The position numbers were made by a program, and so were the translations under genes. A stretch of DNA of 64,000 bases from Mucilaginibacter sp. PAMC 26640 (GTDB lineage: Bacteria; Bacteroidota; Bacteroidia; Sphingobacteriales; Sphingobacteriaceae), in assembly GCA_001596135.1 (NCBI GenBank), contig CP014773.1, positions 496,001-560,000 of the forward strand, read 5' to 3'. Shown piece by piece: positions 9,102-18,486 of the stretch (position 1 is the first letter of the stretch; each line of letters starts with the position of its first letter). The notes under the pieces are model-generated. The model was not told the DNA's origin and ran no database searches. It saw only the letters and a program-made list of their open reading frames with translations.

Positions 9102-9433
9102 TTATGCATGTATTTCGTAGATCCCAATTTCAGCATCATCTACAAAGTTTGATATAGCAATTTCATGTTTTAAAAGTATTTCGGCTATATATGTGGTAGT
9201 CACATTCCCAGTACGCAGCCATATTATTTTTGGTGGAAAGGAATACAAGTTCTGTAACTCAGAAAATCCTCGTCGAAAGTCAATATAGTCAGCTCATTTG
9301 CTTTGGCAAATTGAAATATTGTAAAATCACTAGCGCGAGATGATAAGTCGATTTCGTCTACCGGGAAAATATGCCAGTAAGGCAAAAGCTTTTTTAAACG
9401 CCAGGAAATATTTGCGTCAGCCAGCAAACGCAT
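9102..9433 (-). pseudogene. DUF5615 PIN-like toxin, frameshifted
   Basis: The first 53 codons, down to about base 9275, read as a DUF5615 PIN-like nuclease (MRLLADANISWRL.., then LTILTFDEDFLS). The frame then runs into a stop at 9224. Dropping one frame near base 9256 restores a continuous protein containing the family's NLYSFPPKIIWLRTGN region and ending at 9102. The rebuilt length is about 110 residues, as expected for the family. A single missing T in the minus-strand gTTac context (Ser-Leu-Gln expected) explains the break. The toxin is therefore probably inactive or reduced to a 69-residue fragment, unless this is a sequencing error. Confidence 0.8.
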
Positions 9434-9654
9434 TACGCAACCTTTACTATGCGCTCTTTATTCGCAGCATATGAAAGACAGGCCAAAATTTGCCCTTCAT
9501 TCAATTGAGGAAAATCTTCAATTATTTCCTGGTGGCTCATCCCAGAGGCCAGCCAATGTAAAACATCGTATACAGTAATTCTAGTACCAATAATAACAGG
9601 CTTACCAAATCTTATGTTGGGGTCAACTTCGATATAATCTCTGTAATCAATCAT
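9433..9654 (-). CDS. DUF433 antitoxin-type protein
   Basis: This 73-residue protein matches the DUF433 family: an acidic start, then FGKPVIIGTRITVYDVL and a helical C-terminal half. DUF433 proteins are small helix-turn-helix-like proteins found next to DUF5615 PIN-like proteins and thought to be their antitoxins. The stop codon overlaps the toxin start by one base (TAATG), which indicates translational coupling. It stays intact while the partner is frameshifted, the expected direction of decay for such a pair. Confidence 0.85.
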   Translation of the reverse strand: MIDYRDYIEVDPNIRFGKPVIIGTRITVYDVLHWLASGMSHQEIIEDFPQLNEGQILACLSYAANKERIVKVA

Positions 9655-9739
9655 ATACGAATTTATGCAAAATTATACATTTACACACAATGAACTTATT
9701 TCCAATATTTTGTAATTTGCATCATCAACTCCGTCCACT

Positions 9740-10195
9740 ATGAAAAAGCTAATCCTGCTACTGATCGCCATTGCCTTCGCTACCCGGGCTTTTTGCCAAA
9801 CCGAAAAGGAAGAGATCAAGAAAAGCATCACCACCATGTTTGATGCCATGCGCAAAGGAGATAGCACTATGTTGCGCTCGGTGTTTGCGCCGGGCCTGGT
9901 ATTCCAGGGTTTAAAGCCCCAGAAGGACGGAACTGTGATATTGATGAACGAAAACCCCAACGACTTCCTGAAATCCATCGGCACACCACATAAGGAAGTT
10001 TACGATGAACGGATTACCTGGGGCGACATTAAGGTTGATGGTCCCCTGGCGAGCGTTTGGACACCCTATAAATTTTATCTCGGCGGCGTTTTTAGCCATT
10101 GCGGTATTGACTTTTTCCAGCTGATGAAAACGCCGGCCGGCTGGAAGATCATTTATGTGATAGATACCCGCCGCAAGGATGATTGCCCGGAGTGA
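9740..10195 (+). CDS. Secreted NTF2-like (SnoaL/DUF4440-type) protein
   Basis: This 151-residue protein has a clear signal peptide (about residues 1-19, ending FCQ). A single NTF2-like alpha+beta domain follows, with the opening helix EEIKKSITTMFDAMRKGD and strands such as ASVWTPYKFYLGG. Proteins of this type bind small molecules or act as enzymes with very varied substrates, and no catalytic residue set is recognisable here. It probably acts in the periplasm. It appears monocistronic. Confidence 0.7.
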   Translation: MKKLILLLIAIAFATRAFCQTEKEEIKKSITTMFDAMRKGDSTMLRSVFAPGLVFQGLKPQKDGTVILMNENPNDFLKSIGTPHKEVYDERITWGDIKVDGPLASVWTPYKFYLGGVFSHCGIDFFQLMKTPAGWKIIYVIDTRRKDDCPE

Positions 10196-10415
10196 AGCAG
10201 GGAATCAAGCAAAATCCTTCGCTTACAATATTCAAGTTTTCTTTTTTTAATTTAACAGTTGCCATCCGATAGCTTCTAATGATTGATAGGCTTTGCCTGT
10301 AAAATTCGGCCACCATATACATAAAGCAGTTTTACATGTCGTTTCTCTCCTGATTTTTGCACCTTGCCCATCCCGCCTCTACCCATTTGTAACATTTTCA
10401 ATATCAGCCGAAAGT

Positions 10416-10455
10416 AGGGTTACTATTGAGTGATGTTGCGTATCAATAATAAACC
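10416..10455. repeat. Direct repeat, copy 1 (upstream of DUF4349 gene)
   Basis: AGGGTTACTATT, a 13-base variable gap, TATCAATA, two bases, then AAACC. The same words with identical spacing recur at 10572-10611. Confidence 0.7.
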
Positions 10456-10519
10456 GATTCGGGTATTTCAATCCAAGCCGCCGGCAAGTATGCCGTTGGC
10501 TTTACTTGTTTCATAAAAT

Positions 10520-10563
10520 ATTGATTATCAAATATTTAAGTTGATAAATATTTGATAATCAAT
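10520..10563. repeat. Perfect 19-bp inverted repeat
   Basis: ATTGATTATCAAATATTTA at 10520-10538 is exactly mirrored at 10545-10563 with a six-base loop. The AT-rich palindrome has no flanking T run typical of a terminator. It sits 8 bases before repeat copy 2 and about 60 bases before the DUF4349 start, so an operator or cruciform is possible. Confidence 0.85.
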
Positions 10564-10571
10564 CGTAAAAC

Positions 10572-10611
10572 AGGGTTACTATTTCATGGTCTCGGGTATC
10601 AATACCAAACC
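10572..10611. repeat. Direct repeat, copy 2 (12 bases before the DUF4349 start)
   Basis: This is the second copy of the AGGGTTACTATT-N13-TATCAATA-N2-AAACC arrangement, 156 bases after copy 1 and ending just before the lipoprotein start codon. It could be a duplicated leader or regulator-binding site. Confidence 0.7.
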
Positions 10612-10623
10612 AGATAGATCATT

Positions 10624-11502
10624 ATGAAAACAAAAATCATTATTATACTTGCGGCTATTGCTATGCTGGCCGCCTGTAAAGGAAAAATGCGTACCGATTA
10701 TGAAGCGATCAACAACAGCAATGCGCAATCGGGCAGCGCCGATTCCACAAGTGTAGATGCAGACAGCCTGCTGTCTAAAGCGCCAAAATTGGTAAAGAGT
10801 GCTGATATTAGTTTTAAAGTGAAAAATGTGCAGCAAACCGGCGACTCCATTTCATGGCTCGCTACCAAATACAATGGTATGATCATGCACCATCAAATGA
10901 CTTCCAATATTCAGAACAGTCAGGATATCCGCATCAGCGATGATTCTTTGATGAGGGTAGCTGCATTTAAAACAGTTGCCGACATGACCATTAAAGTACC
11001 CAGTACTAAGCTGGAAGAGTTTATGACGCGTGTAAGTCGCCTGGGCATTTATGTTACCTCCAGGCAGATGGATATTGAAGATCTGTCGCTGGATTATCTT
11101 TCCGATAAGCTAAAGCTCCAAAGCCGTGCAGAACTGGTGGCACAACAAAAGAAAGGCAAGATCACGATCAAAGATCCTCAAAAAGTGCTTTGGTTGAAAG
11201 ACGACCTGGTAGACGGACAGATCAATAACCGCCGCATAGATGCCGCTGTAAAATACAGCACCATCAGCCTTGACTTTTACCAAAGCAATACTATTGTAAA
11301 AGAAATGATAGCCAACGATGATCCTTCGGCTTATCAGCTGCCATTTTTTAAACGTCTGCTGATGGCTGTAACGAATGGCTGGATGATCTTTACCGAATTA
11401 GTATTGGGCATCGCAAACCTGTGGGTGTTTGTGCTAATAGGTATTGGATTGTGGATGGCGTATAAGGTTTACAAGAAGAGGTTTGTGGAATTCAAGGCCT
11501 AG
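10624..11502 (+). CDS. DUF4349 lipoprotein
   Basis: This 292-residue protein has a lipoprotein signal with the lipid-attachment cysteine at C18 (LAAC). A low-complexity Ser/Asp linker leads to the DUF4349 domain (about 60-230), which begins KLVKSADISFKVKNVQQ and has a helical hairpin near the middle. A C-terminal transmembrane helix (about 255-280) and a short basic tail follow. DUF4349 proteins are envelope proteins of unknown role in many bacteria. The lipid anchor plus C-terminal helix is the usual layout. Confidence 0.85.
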   Translation: MKTKIIIILAAIAMLAACKGKMRTDYEAINNSNAQSGSADSTSVDADSLLSKAPKLVKSADISFKVKNVQQTGDSISWLATKYNGMIMHHQMTSNIQNSQDIRISDDSLMRVAAFKTVADMTIKVPSTKLEEFMTRVSRLGIYVTSRQMDIEDLSLDYLSDKLKLQSRAELVAQQKKGKITIKDPQKVLWLKDDLVDGQINNRRIDAAVKYSTISLDFYQSNTIVKEMIANDDPSAYQLPFFKRLLMAVTNGWMIFTELVLGIANLWVFVLIGIGLWMAYKVYKKRFVEFKA

Positions 11503-11510
11503 CAAAAAAC

Positions 11511-11597
11511 CGTCATTGCGAAATACGACCCTACCTCTATGCGATGAATTGAAAATTGCAAGGCCGCTTGTCCAATGTAGAGATTGCTTCGTTCCTC
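11511..11597. repeat. Degenerate palindromic REP-like element
   Basis: The outer words CGTCATTGCGA at 11511 and AGAGATTGCTTCGT at 11579-11592 match the ends of a widely seen bacterial repeat of the form GTCATTGCGA..GAAGCAATCTC. A second, better-paired relative lies at 38131-38210. It lies between the DUF4349 gene and the shared terminator. Confidence 0.55.
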
Positions 11598-11604
11598 CCA
11601 TCGA

Positions 11605-11660
11605 CAGAATAAAAAAACAACAAAGCCTGCGACTGCCGGCTTTGTTGTTTTTTTATTCTG
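11605..11660. terminator. Strong bidirectional terminator between DUF4349 gene and ettA
   Basis: A perfect 23-base inverted repeat (11605-11627 and 11638-11660) includes ACAACAAAGCC/GGCTTTGTTGT with A and T tracts on both sides. The genes on either side converge on it. Confidence 0.92.
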
Positions 11661-11697
11661 AAAATTCTATACTTCTGAAGATTCTAATTCAGACATC

Positions 11698-13380
11698 CTA
11701 GCCCACCAGTTTCTTGTACCTGATCCTTTTCGGTGCTACATCACCTAAACGTTTCTTGCGGTTCTCTTCGTAATCGCTGTAGTTTCCTTCAAAGAAGTAA
11801 ACCTGTGAGTTACCTTCAAAGGCAAGGATGTGGGTACAGATCCTGTCGAGGAACCACCTGTCGTGACTGATGACTACCGCACAGCCGCCAAAGTTTTCCA
11901 GCGCTTCTTCCAGGGAACGTAGTGTGTTTACGTCGATATCATTGGTAGGCTCATCCAGTAACAAAACGTTAGAGCCTTTTTTCAGCGTAATGGATAAATG
12001 CACCCGGTTTCGCTCACCGCCAGATAGTACGCCAACTTTTTTCTGCTGATCCGCACCGTTAAAGTTAAAGCGAGACACGTAGGCGCGCGAGTTGAGCGGT
12101 CGGTTACCAACCATAATGGTTTCCAGTCCGCCTGTTACGTTTTCCCAAACAGATTTATTAGGATCCAGGTCGTCGTGCATCTGGTCAACATACCCTAAAG
12201 CAACCGTTTCCCCTACGCGGAAAGTTCCGGCATCAGGTTCGTCCTGCCCGGTTATTAAACGGAATAACGTGGTTTTACCCGCGCCATTGGGGCCGATAAT
12301 GCCCACAATACCCGCGGGGGGCAAGGAAAACGTCAGATTTTCAAACAATACTTTATCGCCATAAGCTTTGGTAACATTATTGGCTTCTATAACGATATTA
12401 CCCAAACGCGGGCCCGGCGGAATAAACAATTCCAGCTTTTCTTCCCTGTCCTTTGTTTCCTCTGATGCTAACTTGTCATAGTTGGATAAACGTGCTTTCG
12501 ATTTGGCATGTCGGCCTTTGGCACCCATGCGAACCCACTCCAGCTCGCGCTCCAATATTTTCTGGCGTTTGCTTTCGCCTTTTTCTTCCTGGGCTAAACG
12601 CTTGGATTTTTGATCCAGCCATGAGGAATAATTTCCCTTCCATGGTAACCCTTCGCCACGGTCAAGCTCCAGGATCCAACCCGCCACGTTATCCAGGAAG
12701 TACCTGTCGTGCGTTACGGCAATAACGGTTCCTTTATATTGTTTAAGGTGCTGCTCCAGCCAGTCAATGGATTCTGCATCCAGGTGATTCGTCGGCTCAT
12801 CCAGCAACAGCACATCCGGTTCTTGCAAAAGCAGTCGGCATAAAGCCACACGGCGGCGCTCGCCACCCGATAATACCGATATTTTTGTATCCGGATCAGG
12901 GCAGCGGAGGGCATCCATGGCACGCTCCAGTTTAACATCCAATTCCCAGGCGTTAACGGCATCTATCTGGTCCTGCAGTTCGCCCTGGCGGCTCATCAGC
13001 TTATCCATTTTATCGGCATCGCTGTAATATTCTTCCAGTCCGAATTTCTCGTTGATATCTTCGTATTCTTTTAACAGGGCCGATGTTGCAGCCACGCCTT
13101 CCTCCACAATTTCCTTAACGGTTTTGTCGGGGTCAAGCTCCGGCTCCTGGCTCAGGTAACCTACGGTGTAACCTGGCGAAAAAACCACCTCGCCAATATT
13201 GGTTTTATCAATACCGGCAATGATCTTGAGCAGGGATGATTTACCCGAACCGTTTAAGCCAATAACGCCTATTTTGGCACCATAGAAAAACGACAGGTAA
13301 ATATTCTTGAGCACCGTTTTTTGCGGGGGATAAACTTTGCTTACCCCAGCCATAGAAAATATGATCTTTTCGTCAGCCAT
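11698..13380 (-). CDS. ettA: Energy-dependent translational throttle protein EttA (ABC-F ATPase)
   Basis: This 560-residue cytoplasmic protein has two fused ABC ATPase domains and no membrane part. The first Walker A is GLNGSGKS (41-48) with signature LSGGERRR. The second is GPNGAGKT with signature LSGGERNR. An arm insertion lies in domain one (about 95-150) and a basic linker joins the domains. EttA binds the ribosomal E site and gates the first peptide bond according to the ADP/ATP ratio. Length and domain order match EttA rather than the longer Uup or antibiotic-resistance ABC-F members. Confidence 0.93.
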   Translation of the reverse strand: MADEKIIFSMAGVSKVYPPQKTVLKNIYLSFFYGAKIGVIGLNGSGKSSLLKIIAGIDKTNIGEVVFSPGYTVGYLSQEPELDPDKTVKEIVEEGVAATSALLKEYEDINEKFGLEEYYSDADKMDKLMSRQGELQDQIDAVNAWELDVKLERAMDALRCPDPDTKISVLSGGERRRVALCRLLLQEPDVLLLDEPTNHLDAESIDWLEQHLKQYKGTVIAVTHDRYFLDNVAGWILELDRGEGLPWKGNYSSWLDQKSKRLAQEEKGESKRQKILERELEWVRMGAKGRHAKSKARLSNYDKLASEETKDREEKLELFIPPGPRLGNIVIEANNVTKAYGDKVLFENLTFSLPPAGIVGIIGPNGAGKTTLFRLITGQDEPDAGTFRVGETVALGYVDQMHDDLDPNKSVWENVTGGLETIMVGNRPLNSRAYVSRFNFNGADQQKKVGVLSGGERNRVHLSITLKKGSNVLLLDEPTNDIDVNTLRSLEEALENFGGCAVVISHDRWFLDRICTHILAFEGNSQVYFFEGNYSDYEENRKKRLGDVAPKRIRYKKLVG

Positions 13381-13663
13381 TTTTCAGAATTGCTTTATAA
13401 TGTATAAGATTTCAAATATCTCTTAATAAGATTTGAATACAAAATTAATGTAAAGGGAAATTTAAATACATCCGAGTTCTAGTGAGGCTATCCTTTGCGT
13501 TGTACCATTCAAACCCGTTATATCGCTTTGGGATCAAAACATAGGATTTATTTTACTTTACCGAACCGCATATGCAAAGTGTTTCTTCACTTTATAATAT
13601 GGAATGTTTCAAATATGAATTTTTTCATGTAAAATTCATCCAATAACTTGTATATTACAATGC

Positions 13664-13700
13664 AAATCGTTTGGTTTGTGAGAAAGCGCACGTACGGTTC
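13664..13700 (+). other. Sequence resembling group II intron domain V, degenerate
   Basis: GAGAAAGCGCACGTACGGTTC at 13680-13700 is very close to the 3' half of group II intron domain V, for example GAAAGTCGCACGTACGGTTC. The 5' half is poorly conserved: AATCGT at 13665-13670 can pair with ACGGTT, but the catalytic AGC triad is not evident. No reverse transcriptase gene is nearby. It may be a decayed intron 3' end or a coincidence. Confidence 0.35.
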
Positions 13701-13988
13701 AGCGCAGTACCCCTACCATGCCGTATTGTCATAAAAAGTGACTAATTGCCCTGCGACTTACCTATTAAATGTTTATTTGGTGCCTAAATGAATATTTATC
13801 GAACGAACGAAGCATCCGGGAAGCAGGTATTAGCGTAATTGCAATAATAATCAGGTGGTTCCAGGTTTGGTATCTGAGTTTAAAAACGATTATTATGTTT
13901 GTTAAACAGTCGGCTTATCATTAAAGTGTCTGTTTATAGGAAAGCCAAAAACTTGGCAACATTGTTGATAAATCTAAAAACTATCGCC

Positions 13989-14018
13989 TTGACTAATAGA
14001 AACAAATTTATAGTTTAG
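13989..14018 (+). promoter_or_regulatory. Candidate clpC promoter
   Basis: TTG at 13989-13991 and TAGTTTAG at 14011-14018 (one mismatch to TAnnTTTG) are 19 bases apart, the normal Bacteroidota -33/-7 spacing, and lie 25 bases before the clpC start. Confidence 0.45.
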
Positions 14019-14043
14019 GACGATCATAATCAGAAAGGTATAT

Positions 14044-16587
14044 ATGGAAGCTAAATTCTCGCCGCGGGTTAAAGATGTGATACAGTACAGCAGGGAGGAG
14101 GCATTACGCCTTGGCCATGATTATATTGGTACAGAGCACCTTTTGCTTGGCCTCATCCGTGATGGTGATGGCGTGGCAATCAAATTATTAAAAGGGCTAA
14201 CCGTTGATACTGCTAAATTACGCCGCGCTGTGGAAGATGCCGTGAAAGGCACCATTGGCACCAACGTACATATAGGCAGCATCCCGTTAACCAAACAAGC
14301 CGAAAAAGTATTAAAAATAACTTACCTGGAAGCCAAGATCTTTAAGAGTGATGTGATAGGTACCGAGCACTTACTGCTATCTATCCTACGCGATGAAGAT
14401 AATATTGCTTCACAGATTTTGATGCAATTTAACGTGAATTACGAAGTATTTAAAAGCGAAGTTGAATCGCATAAAAACGATGTTACCGACGAAATGCCGG
14501 GATCATCAACCGGTGGCGACGACGACTTTAAAGAAGATGATTCTTTTAGTCAGCCGAAAAAAGTGTCAGATATCAAGTCAAAAACTCCGGTACTTGACAA
14601 TTTTGGCCGCGACCTGACAAAAGCTGCCGAAGAAGGTAAGCTTGACCCTATCGTTGGCCGTGAAAAAGAAATTGAACGCGTATCGCAGATCCTGAGCCGC
14701 CGTAAAAAGAATAACCCTATCCTGATAGGTGAGCCGGGTGTTGGTAAAAGTGCCATTGCAGAAGGTTTAGCTTTACGTATTGTACAGCGCAAAGTGTCTC
14801 GCGTATTGTTCAACAAACGCGTGGTTACACTAGATCTTGCTTCATTGGTTGCGGGTACTAAATACCGCGGTCAGTTTGAAGAGCGGATGAAGGCTGTGAT
14901 GAACGAATTGGAAAAATCTCCGGATGTGATCCTGTTCATCGATGAGATCCACACCATAGTAGGTGCAGGTGGCGCATCTGGCTCGTTAGATGCATCCAAC
15001 ATGTTTAAACCGGCACTGGCCCGTGGAGAGATTCAGTGCATTGGCGCAACTACGCTTGATGAGTACCGTCAGTATATTGAAAAAGATGGTGCTTTAGATC
15101 GTCGTTTTCAAAAGGTAATGGTAGAACCTGCCACACCGGATGAAACCATCGAGATCCTGAACCGGATTAAAGAAAAATACGAAGAACACCACGGTGTTAC
15201 TTATACGCCGGAAGCGATCAATGCCTGCGTTGCTTTAACAACACGCTACATTACCGACCGCTTTTTACCTGATAAGGCTATTGATGCTTTGGATGAATCC
15301 GGCTCACGTGTGCATTTAACTAATATCCACGTTCCGCAACAGATTCTGGATATCGAGCAGAAGATCGAACAAATCAAGATAGAAAAGAATAAAGTTGTAC
15401 GCAGCCAGAAATACGAAGAAGCTGCCAAACTACGCGATACCGAAAAGCACCTCTTAGAGGAGCTGGAGCAGGCTAAAGCCGTTTGGGAAGCAGAAACAAA
15501 ATCTAAACGCTACACCGTTTCTGAAGACAATGTTGCTGAAGTGGTGTCTATGATGACCGGCATCCCGGTACAACGGGTAGGCCAGGCCGACAGCCTGAAA
15601 CTGTTAACGATGGGTGATACCATGGCTAATAAAATCATTGGCCAGGATGACGCGATCAAGAAACTGACCCGTGCTATTCAACGTACACGTGCCGGATTGA
15701 AAGATCCTAAAAAACCAATCGGTTCATTCATCTTTTTAGGCCCAACCGGTGTTGGTAAAACTGAGCTTGCTAAAGAATTGGCCCGCTACATGTTTGATAC
15801 CGAAGACGCGTTGATCCAGATAGATATGAGTGAGTACATGGAGAAATTCGCGGTATCCCGTTTAGTGGGAGCGCCTCCGGGCTACGTAGGTTACGAAGAA
15901 GGCGGGCAGTTAACCGAAAAGGTGCGCCGCAAACCATACGCAGTTGTATTGCTGGATGAGATTGAGAAAGCCCACCCGGATGTATTCAACATACTGTTAC
16001 AGGTATTAGATGAAGGCCAGTTAACTGATTCTTTGGGCCGCAAGGTTGATTTCAGGAACACTATCATCATCATGACATCTAACATCGGCGCACGCCAGTT
16101 GAAGGATTTTGGCCAGGGTGTTGGTTTTACTACAGCTGCCAAAACTACTCAGGCAGACGCACACTCCCGTGGTGTGATAGAAAACGCTTTGAAACGCGCT
16201 TTCGCTCCGGAGTTCTTAAACCGTATAGATGATGTGATCGTATTTAACTCTTTGGGTAAAGACGAGATCTTCAAGATCATCGATATAGAATTAGCGGCCT
16301 TATTTGGCAGAGTGAACAGCCTTGGGTACAAAATCGAATTAACCCTGGAGGCAAAAGAATATATTGCTGAGAAAGGATACGATTCACAGTTTGGTGCCCG
16401 TCCGTTAAAACGTGCGATCCAGAAATATTTGGAAGATCCAATTGCAGAAGAGATCCTGAAAGGTGATTTAACTGAGGGAGATACTATGGAAGTGGATTAC
16501 GATAAAGAAGCTGACCAGATTAAGATCCTTGGCCGTAATAAACCGGAAGGTGAAGACAAAAAACCGGAAGAAGAGCAAAAACAATAA
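14044..16587 (+). CDS. clpC: ATP-dependent Clp protease ATP-binding subunit ClpC
   Basis: This 847-residue protein is a Hsp100 unfoldase. Two Clp-N repeats (about 1-145) are followed by AAA+ domain one with Walker A GEPGVGKS (229-236). A middle region carries a UVR-like coiled coil (about 440-475). AAA+ domain two has Walker A GPTGVGKT (about 566-573), and the D2-small domain comes next. The UVR motif and the two N repeats mark it as ClpC rather than ClpB or ClpA. It feeds unfolded or marked proteins into ClpP. An acidic and Gln/Glu-rich tail ends the protein. It is monocistronic with a terminator. Confidence 0.95.
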   Translation: MEAKFSPRVKDVIQYSREEALRLGHDYIGTEHLLLGLIRDGDGVAIKLLKGLTVDTAKLRRAVEDAVKGTIGTNVHIGSIPLTKQAEKVLKITYLEAKIFKSDVIGTEHLLLSILRDEDNIASQILMQFNVNYEVFKSEVESHKNDVTDEMPGSSTGGDDDFKEDDSFSQPKKVSDIKSKTPVLDNFGRDLTKAAEEGKLDPIVGREKEIERVSQILSRRKKNNPILIGEPGVGKSAIAEGLALRIVQRKVSRVLFNKRVVTLDLASLVAGTKYRGQFEERMKAVMNELEKSPDVILFIDEIHTIVGAGGASGSLDASNMFKPALARGEIQCIGATTLDEYRQYIEKDGALDRRFQKVMVEPATPDETIEILNRIKEKYEEHHGVTYTPEAINACVALTTRYITDRFLPDKAIDALDESGSRVHLTNIHVPQQILDIEQKIEQIKIEKNKVVRSQKYEEAAKLRDTEKHLLEELEQAKAVWEAETKSKRYTVSEDNVAEVVSMMTGIPVQRVGQADSLKLLTMGDTMANKIIGQDDAIKKLTRAIQRTRAGLKDPKKPIGSFIFLGPTGVGKTELAKELARYMFDTEDALIQIDMSEYMEKFAVSRLVGAPPGYVGYEEGGQLTEKVRRKPYAVVLLDEIEKAHPDVFNILLQVLDEGQLTDSLGRKVDFRNTIIIMTSNIGARQLKDFGQGVGFTTAAKTTQADAHSRGVIENALKRAFAPEFLNRIDDVIVFNSLGKDEIFKIIDIELAALFGRVNSLGYKIELTLEAKEYIAEKGYDSQFGARPLKRAIQKYLEDPIAEEILKGDLTEGDTMEVDYDKEADQIKILGRNKPEGEDKKPEEEQKQ

Positions 16588-16608
16588 GCTAATGCTTTAA
16601 CAATATCC

Positions 16609-16640
16609 AAACCCGTTTACGAAAGTAGGCGGGTTTTTTT
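16609..16640 (+). terminator. Rho-independent terminator of clpC
   Basis: AAACCCG pairs with CGGGTTT (16609-16615 and 16630-16636), with a small inner TAC/GTA stem, followed by a T run. Confidence 0.85.
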
Positions 16641-16754
16641 GTTGGATTAAGATCTTGCTAAACTTTGTTGCCCTCCGTGCAGCACACCTGGCTAAATTAA
16701 TACTGTAAGCAATAATTGATATATTGGTGCACCGTTAAAAAAAATAAATTTAAA

Positions 16755-16919
16755 ATGGGCCTTAGATCTTATCAGATAGAACATAGTTTCAATCAGAAAT
16801 ATACGCTAAAGCCCAAAGCTGGCTTTAGAAAATGGCTTCGCAATCAACGGAACCGAAAAATCAGGCGGATAAAAAAGTCTGAAAAGCCTAATATTAAATA
16901 TGAAGGATGGGAATATTAA
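16755..16919 (+). CDS. Small very basic protein of unknown function
   Basis: I take the ATG at 16755, which follows an AT-rich leader, rather than the upstream ATG at 16716. This gives a 54-residue protein. It is rich in Lys and Arg (FRKWLRNQRNRKIRRIKKSEK) and ends with the aromatic YEGWEY. It has no signal peptide or membrane helix, so it is likely cytoplasmic and possibly nucleic-acid or ribosome associated, but this is inference from charge alone. I do not recognise a family. Confidence 0.5.
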   Translation: MGLRSYQIEHSFNQKYTLKPKAGFRKWLRNQRNRKIRRIKKSEKPNIKYEGWEY

Positions 16920-17075
16920 TTGACCCATGCTCAAAAGATCAAACATAAGGGGATTTCTTCAGCAACCCTGTACATCCAAAACTTAGATTCGTGGAGAATA
17001 ACGATAAGGGCACAATTATTTCACGGCAACTGTAATAAATCCACTTTTCATTATACTCATTATAAAAATGATTAG

Positions 17076-17345
17076 ATGAAAACTTTACTCACCCCATCAG
17101 AGCAATTACGATCTGTAAAAATTAACCGGATAGCTTACACCAGCCTGCTATTTGCGGCAATTGTTTTCTTAATTTTAAAAGACTGGCAAAGCGGCTTCAT
17201 GATGCTTGGCATTAGCCTCATCGCCGACCCGTTTGATTACCGGGTTACCTGGACTAAACGGCCGCTGTGGCAGCGCAGCTGGCTTATTGTTCACCTGGTT
17301 ATTTTGTTTGCAGCGATGTTCTATCTCATTATATCTAAACTTTAA
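17076..17345 (+). CDS. Small membrane protein in ECF sigma operon
   Basis: This 89-residue protein has two or three hydrophobic helices (about 19-36, 39-50 and 65-86) and no recognisable catalytic motif. Its TAA stop abuts the TTG start of the next gene with no space, so the two are translationally coupled. Position suggests that it belongs to the sigma-factor signalling unit. The family is not recognised. Confidence 0.65.
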   Translation: MKTLLTPSEQLRSVKINRIAYTSLLFAAIVFLILKDWQSGFMMLGISLIADPFDYRVTWTKRPLWQRSWLIVHLVILFAAMFYLIISKL

Positions 17346-17825
17346 TTGGGCGAAAAAGAATTTTTAGGGCAGGTAAAGCAATGCCACGGGCTTATCTTAA
17401 AACTGATAGGGTTGTACGCCTATTCGTTAAACGACCGCAACGACTTATACCAAGAAATTTTACTGAACGCATGGAAAGGACTGGCGGGTTTTCGCAAAGA
17501 GGCAAAATTCAGCACCTGGCTTTACCAGGTAGCCATTAATACCATTTTTACAGCCAACCGCAAAACAAGGCCACTTAGTTATACAGACACGCTGGAGGAT
17601 TTTATTATACCTGTAAATCAACAAACCGAACAAAAAGAGGATATACAACGGCTGTACAAAGCCATACGGCAGCTGGCAGAGGTGGATCGGATTATTATAA
17701 CCATGCACCTGGAAGGATACGATAACCCGGAAATAGCAGATGTACTGGGGATCAAAGCCAACTATACAGGGGTTAAGCTGCATCGGATAAAAAGTCAACT
17801 GCAAACGATTTTAACACAGGACTAA
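17346..17825 (+). CDS. ECF-type RNA polymerase sigma factor
   Basis: This 159-residue protein has the two ECF domains. Region 2 (about 10-75) includes DRNDLYQEILLNAWKGLAGFRKEAKFSTWLYQVAINT. Region 4 (about 100-155) has a helix-turn-helix in HLEGYDNPEIADVLGIKANYTGVKLHRIK. The start is TTG directly after the stop of the preceding gene, and no in-frame ATG near the N-terminus is available. It recruits RNA polymerase to a stress or envelope regulon. The membrane protein 3 bases downstream is its likely partner. Confidence 0.85.
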   Translation: MGEKEFLGQVKQCHGLILKLIGLYAYSLNDRNDLYQEILLNAWKGLAGFRKEAKFSTWLYQVAINTIFTANRKTRPLSYTDTLEDFIIPVNQQTEQKEDIQRLYKAIRQLAEVDRIIITMHLEGYDNPEIADVLGIKANYTGVKLHRIKSQLQTILTQD

Positions 17826-17828
17826 ATA

Positions 17829-18440
17829 ATGGATATTGAAGAAGTTTGGAAAGCGCATAAAGCTGCAACTGCGGGAATTAACGATGTACACAGCGTAGAT
17901 CAATTAAAACTATCAGGACAGGTGACCACTTTAAAGAAAATAAAGCGGGCATTGTTAACCAATATGTTATGGGGTGCACTTTGTATTATTTCGTACGTTT
18001 TAGTTATCTGTTTCTTTGCTTTTTGGCAGATACGGGTGCTATTTGCTATAACGCTGATATTTAGTTTGTGGGCAGTAGCAAGTGCACTTAAACTTTACCT
18101 GTCTGTGAATGATCATGTATCAGGAAACAGCCTGCTTGCCGAGCTTACGCGTAACCGCGATGCACTTAATTCGTGGATGCGCATGCAAAACAGGGTGGCA
18201 TTATGCATTTACCCTTTTAGTGTAAGCGCAGGCTATATATGGGGCGGTGTGATGGGTTCGGGCAGGGATGTGGCATTTTTTATGAATAAGCCTATAGTGT
18301 GGCTGGCCCTTATTGTTTGTATTATAATGATGACGCCACTTGCTTATAAACTGGGAAAATGGTTGTTTAAAAAATCGTTTGGCAAAATAATTATTCAGCT
18401 GGATAAAGATATTGCAAGCCTTTCAGCAGACGCTGTTTAG
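17829..18440 (+). CDS. Four-helix membrane protein, probable partner of the ECF sigma factor
   Basis: This 203-residue protein has a short cytoplasmic N-terminus (about 1-38) and four hydrophobic helices in two pairs (about 40-66, 66-85, 120-145 and 152-172). A basic C-terminal stretch follows. It starts 3 bases after the sigma gene. Anti-sigma factors in this position usually have a cytoplasmic sigma-binding segment and one or more membrane helices, so this may be one, but no anti-sigma domain is recognisable by eye. Confidence 0.65.
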   Translation: MDIEEVWKAHKAATAGINDVHSVDQLKLSGQVTTLKKIKRALLTNMLWGALCIISYVLVICFFAFWQIRVLFAITLIFSLWAVASALKLYLSVNDHVSGNSLLAELTRNRDALNSWMRMQNRVALCIYPFSVSAGYIWGGVMGSGRDVAFFMNKPIVWLALIVCIIMMTPLAYKLGKWLFKKSFGKIIIQLDKDIASLSADAV

Positions 18441-18486
18441 CAGTTGTAAATGAACATAACAGGGAGAAAACCGAGTAATTTTACAG

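Larger units (their letters stand above)
10196..10623. other. Intergenic region upstream of the DUF4349 lipoprotein gene
   Basis: This 428-base region has no gene I can support. It holds two copies of a 40-base imperfect direct repeat and a perfect 19-base inverted repeat between them, each listed separately. Confidence 0.7.
13381..14043. other. Long intergenic region between ettA and clpC
   Basis: This 663-base region lies between divergent genes and has no credible reading frame. It includes a candidate clpC promoter near the end and a short stretch resembling group II intron domain V. The rest is AT-rich and carries no repeat or fold that I can support. Confidence 0.6.
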
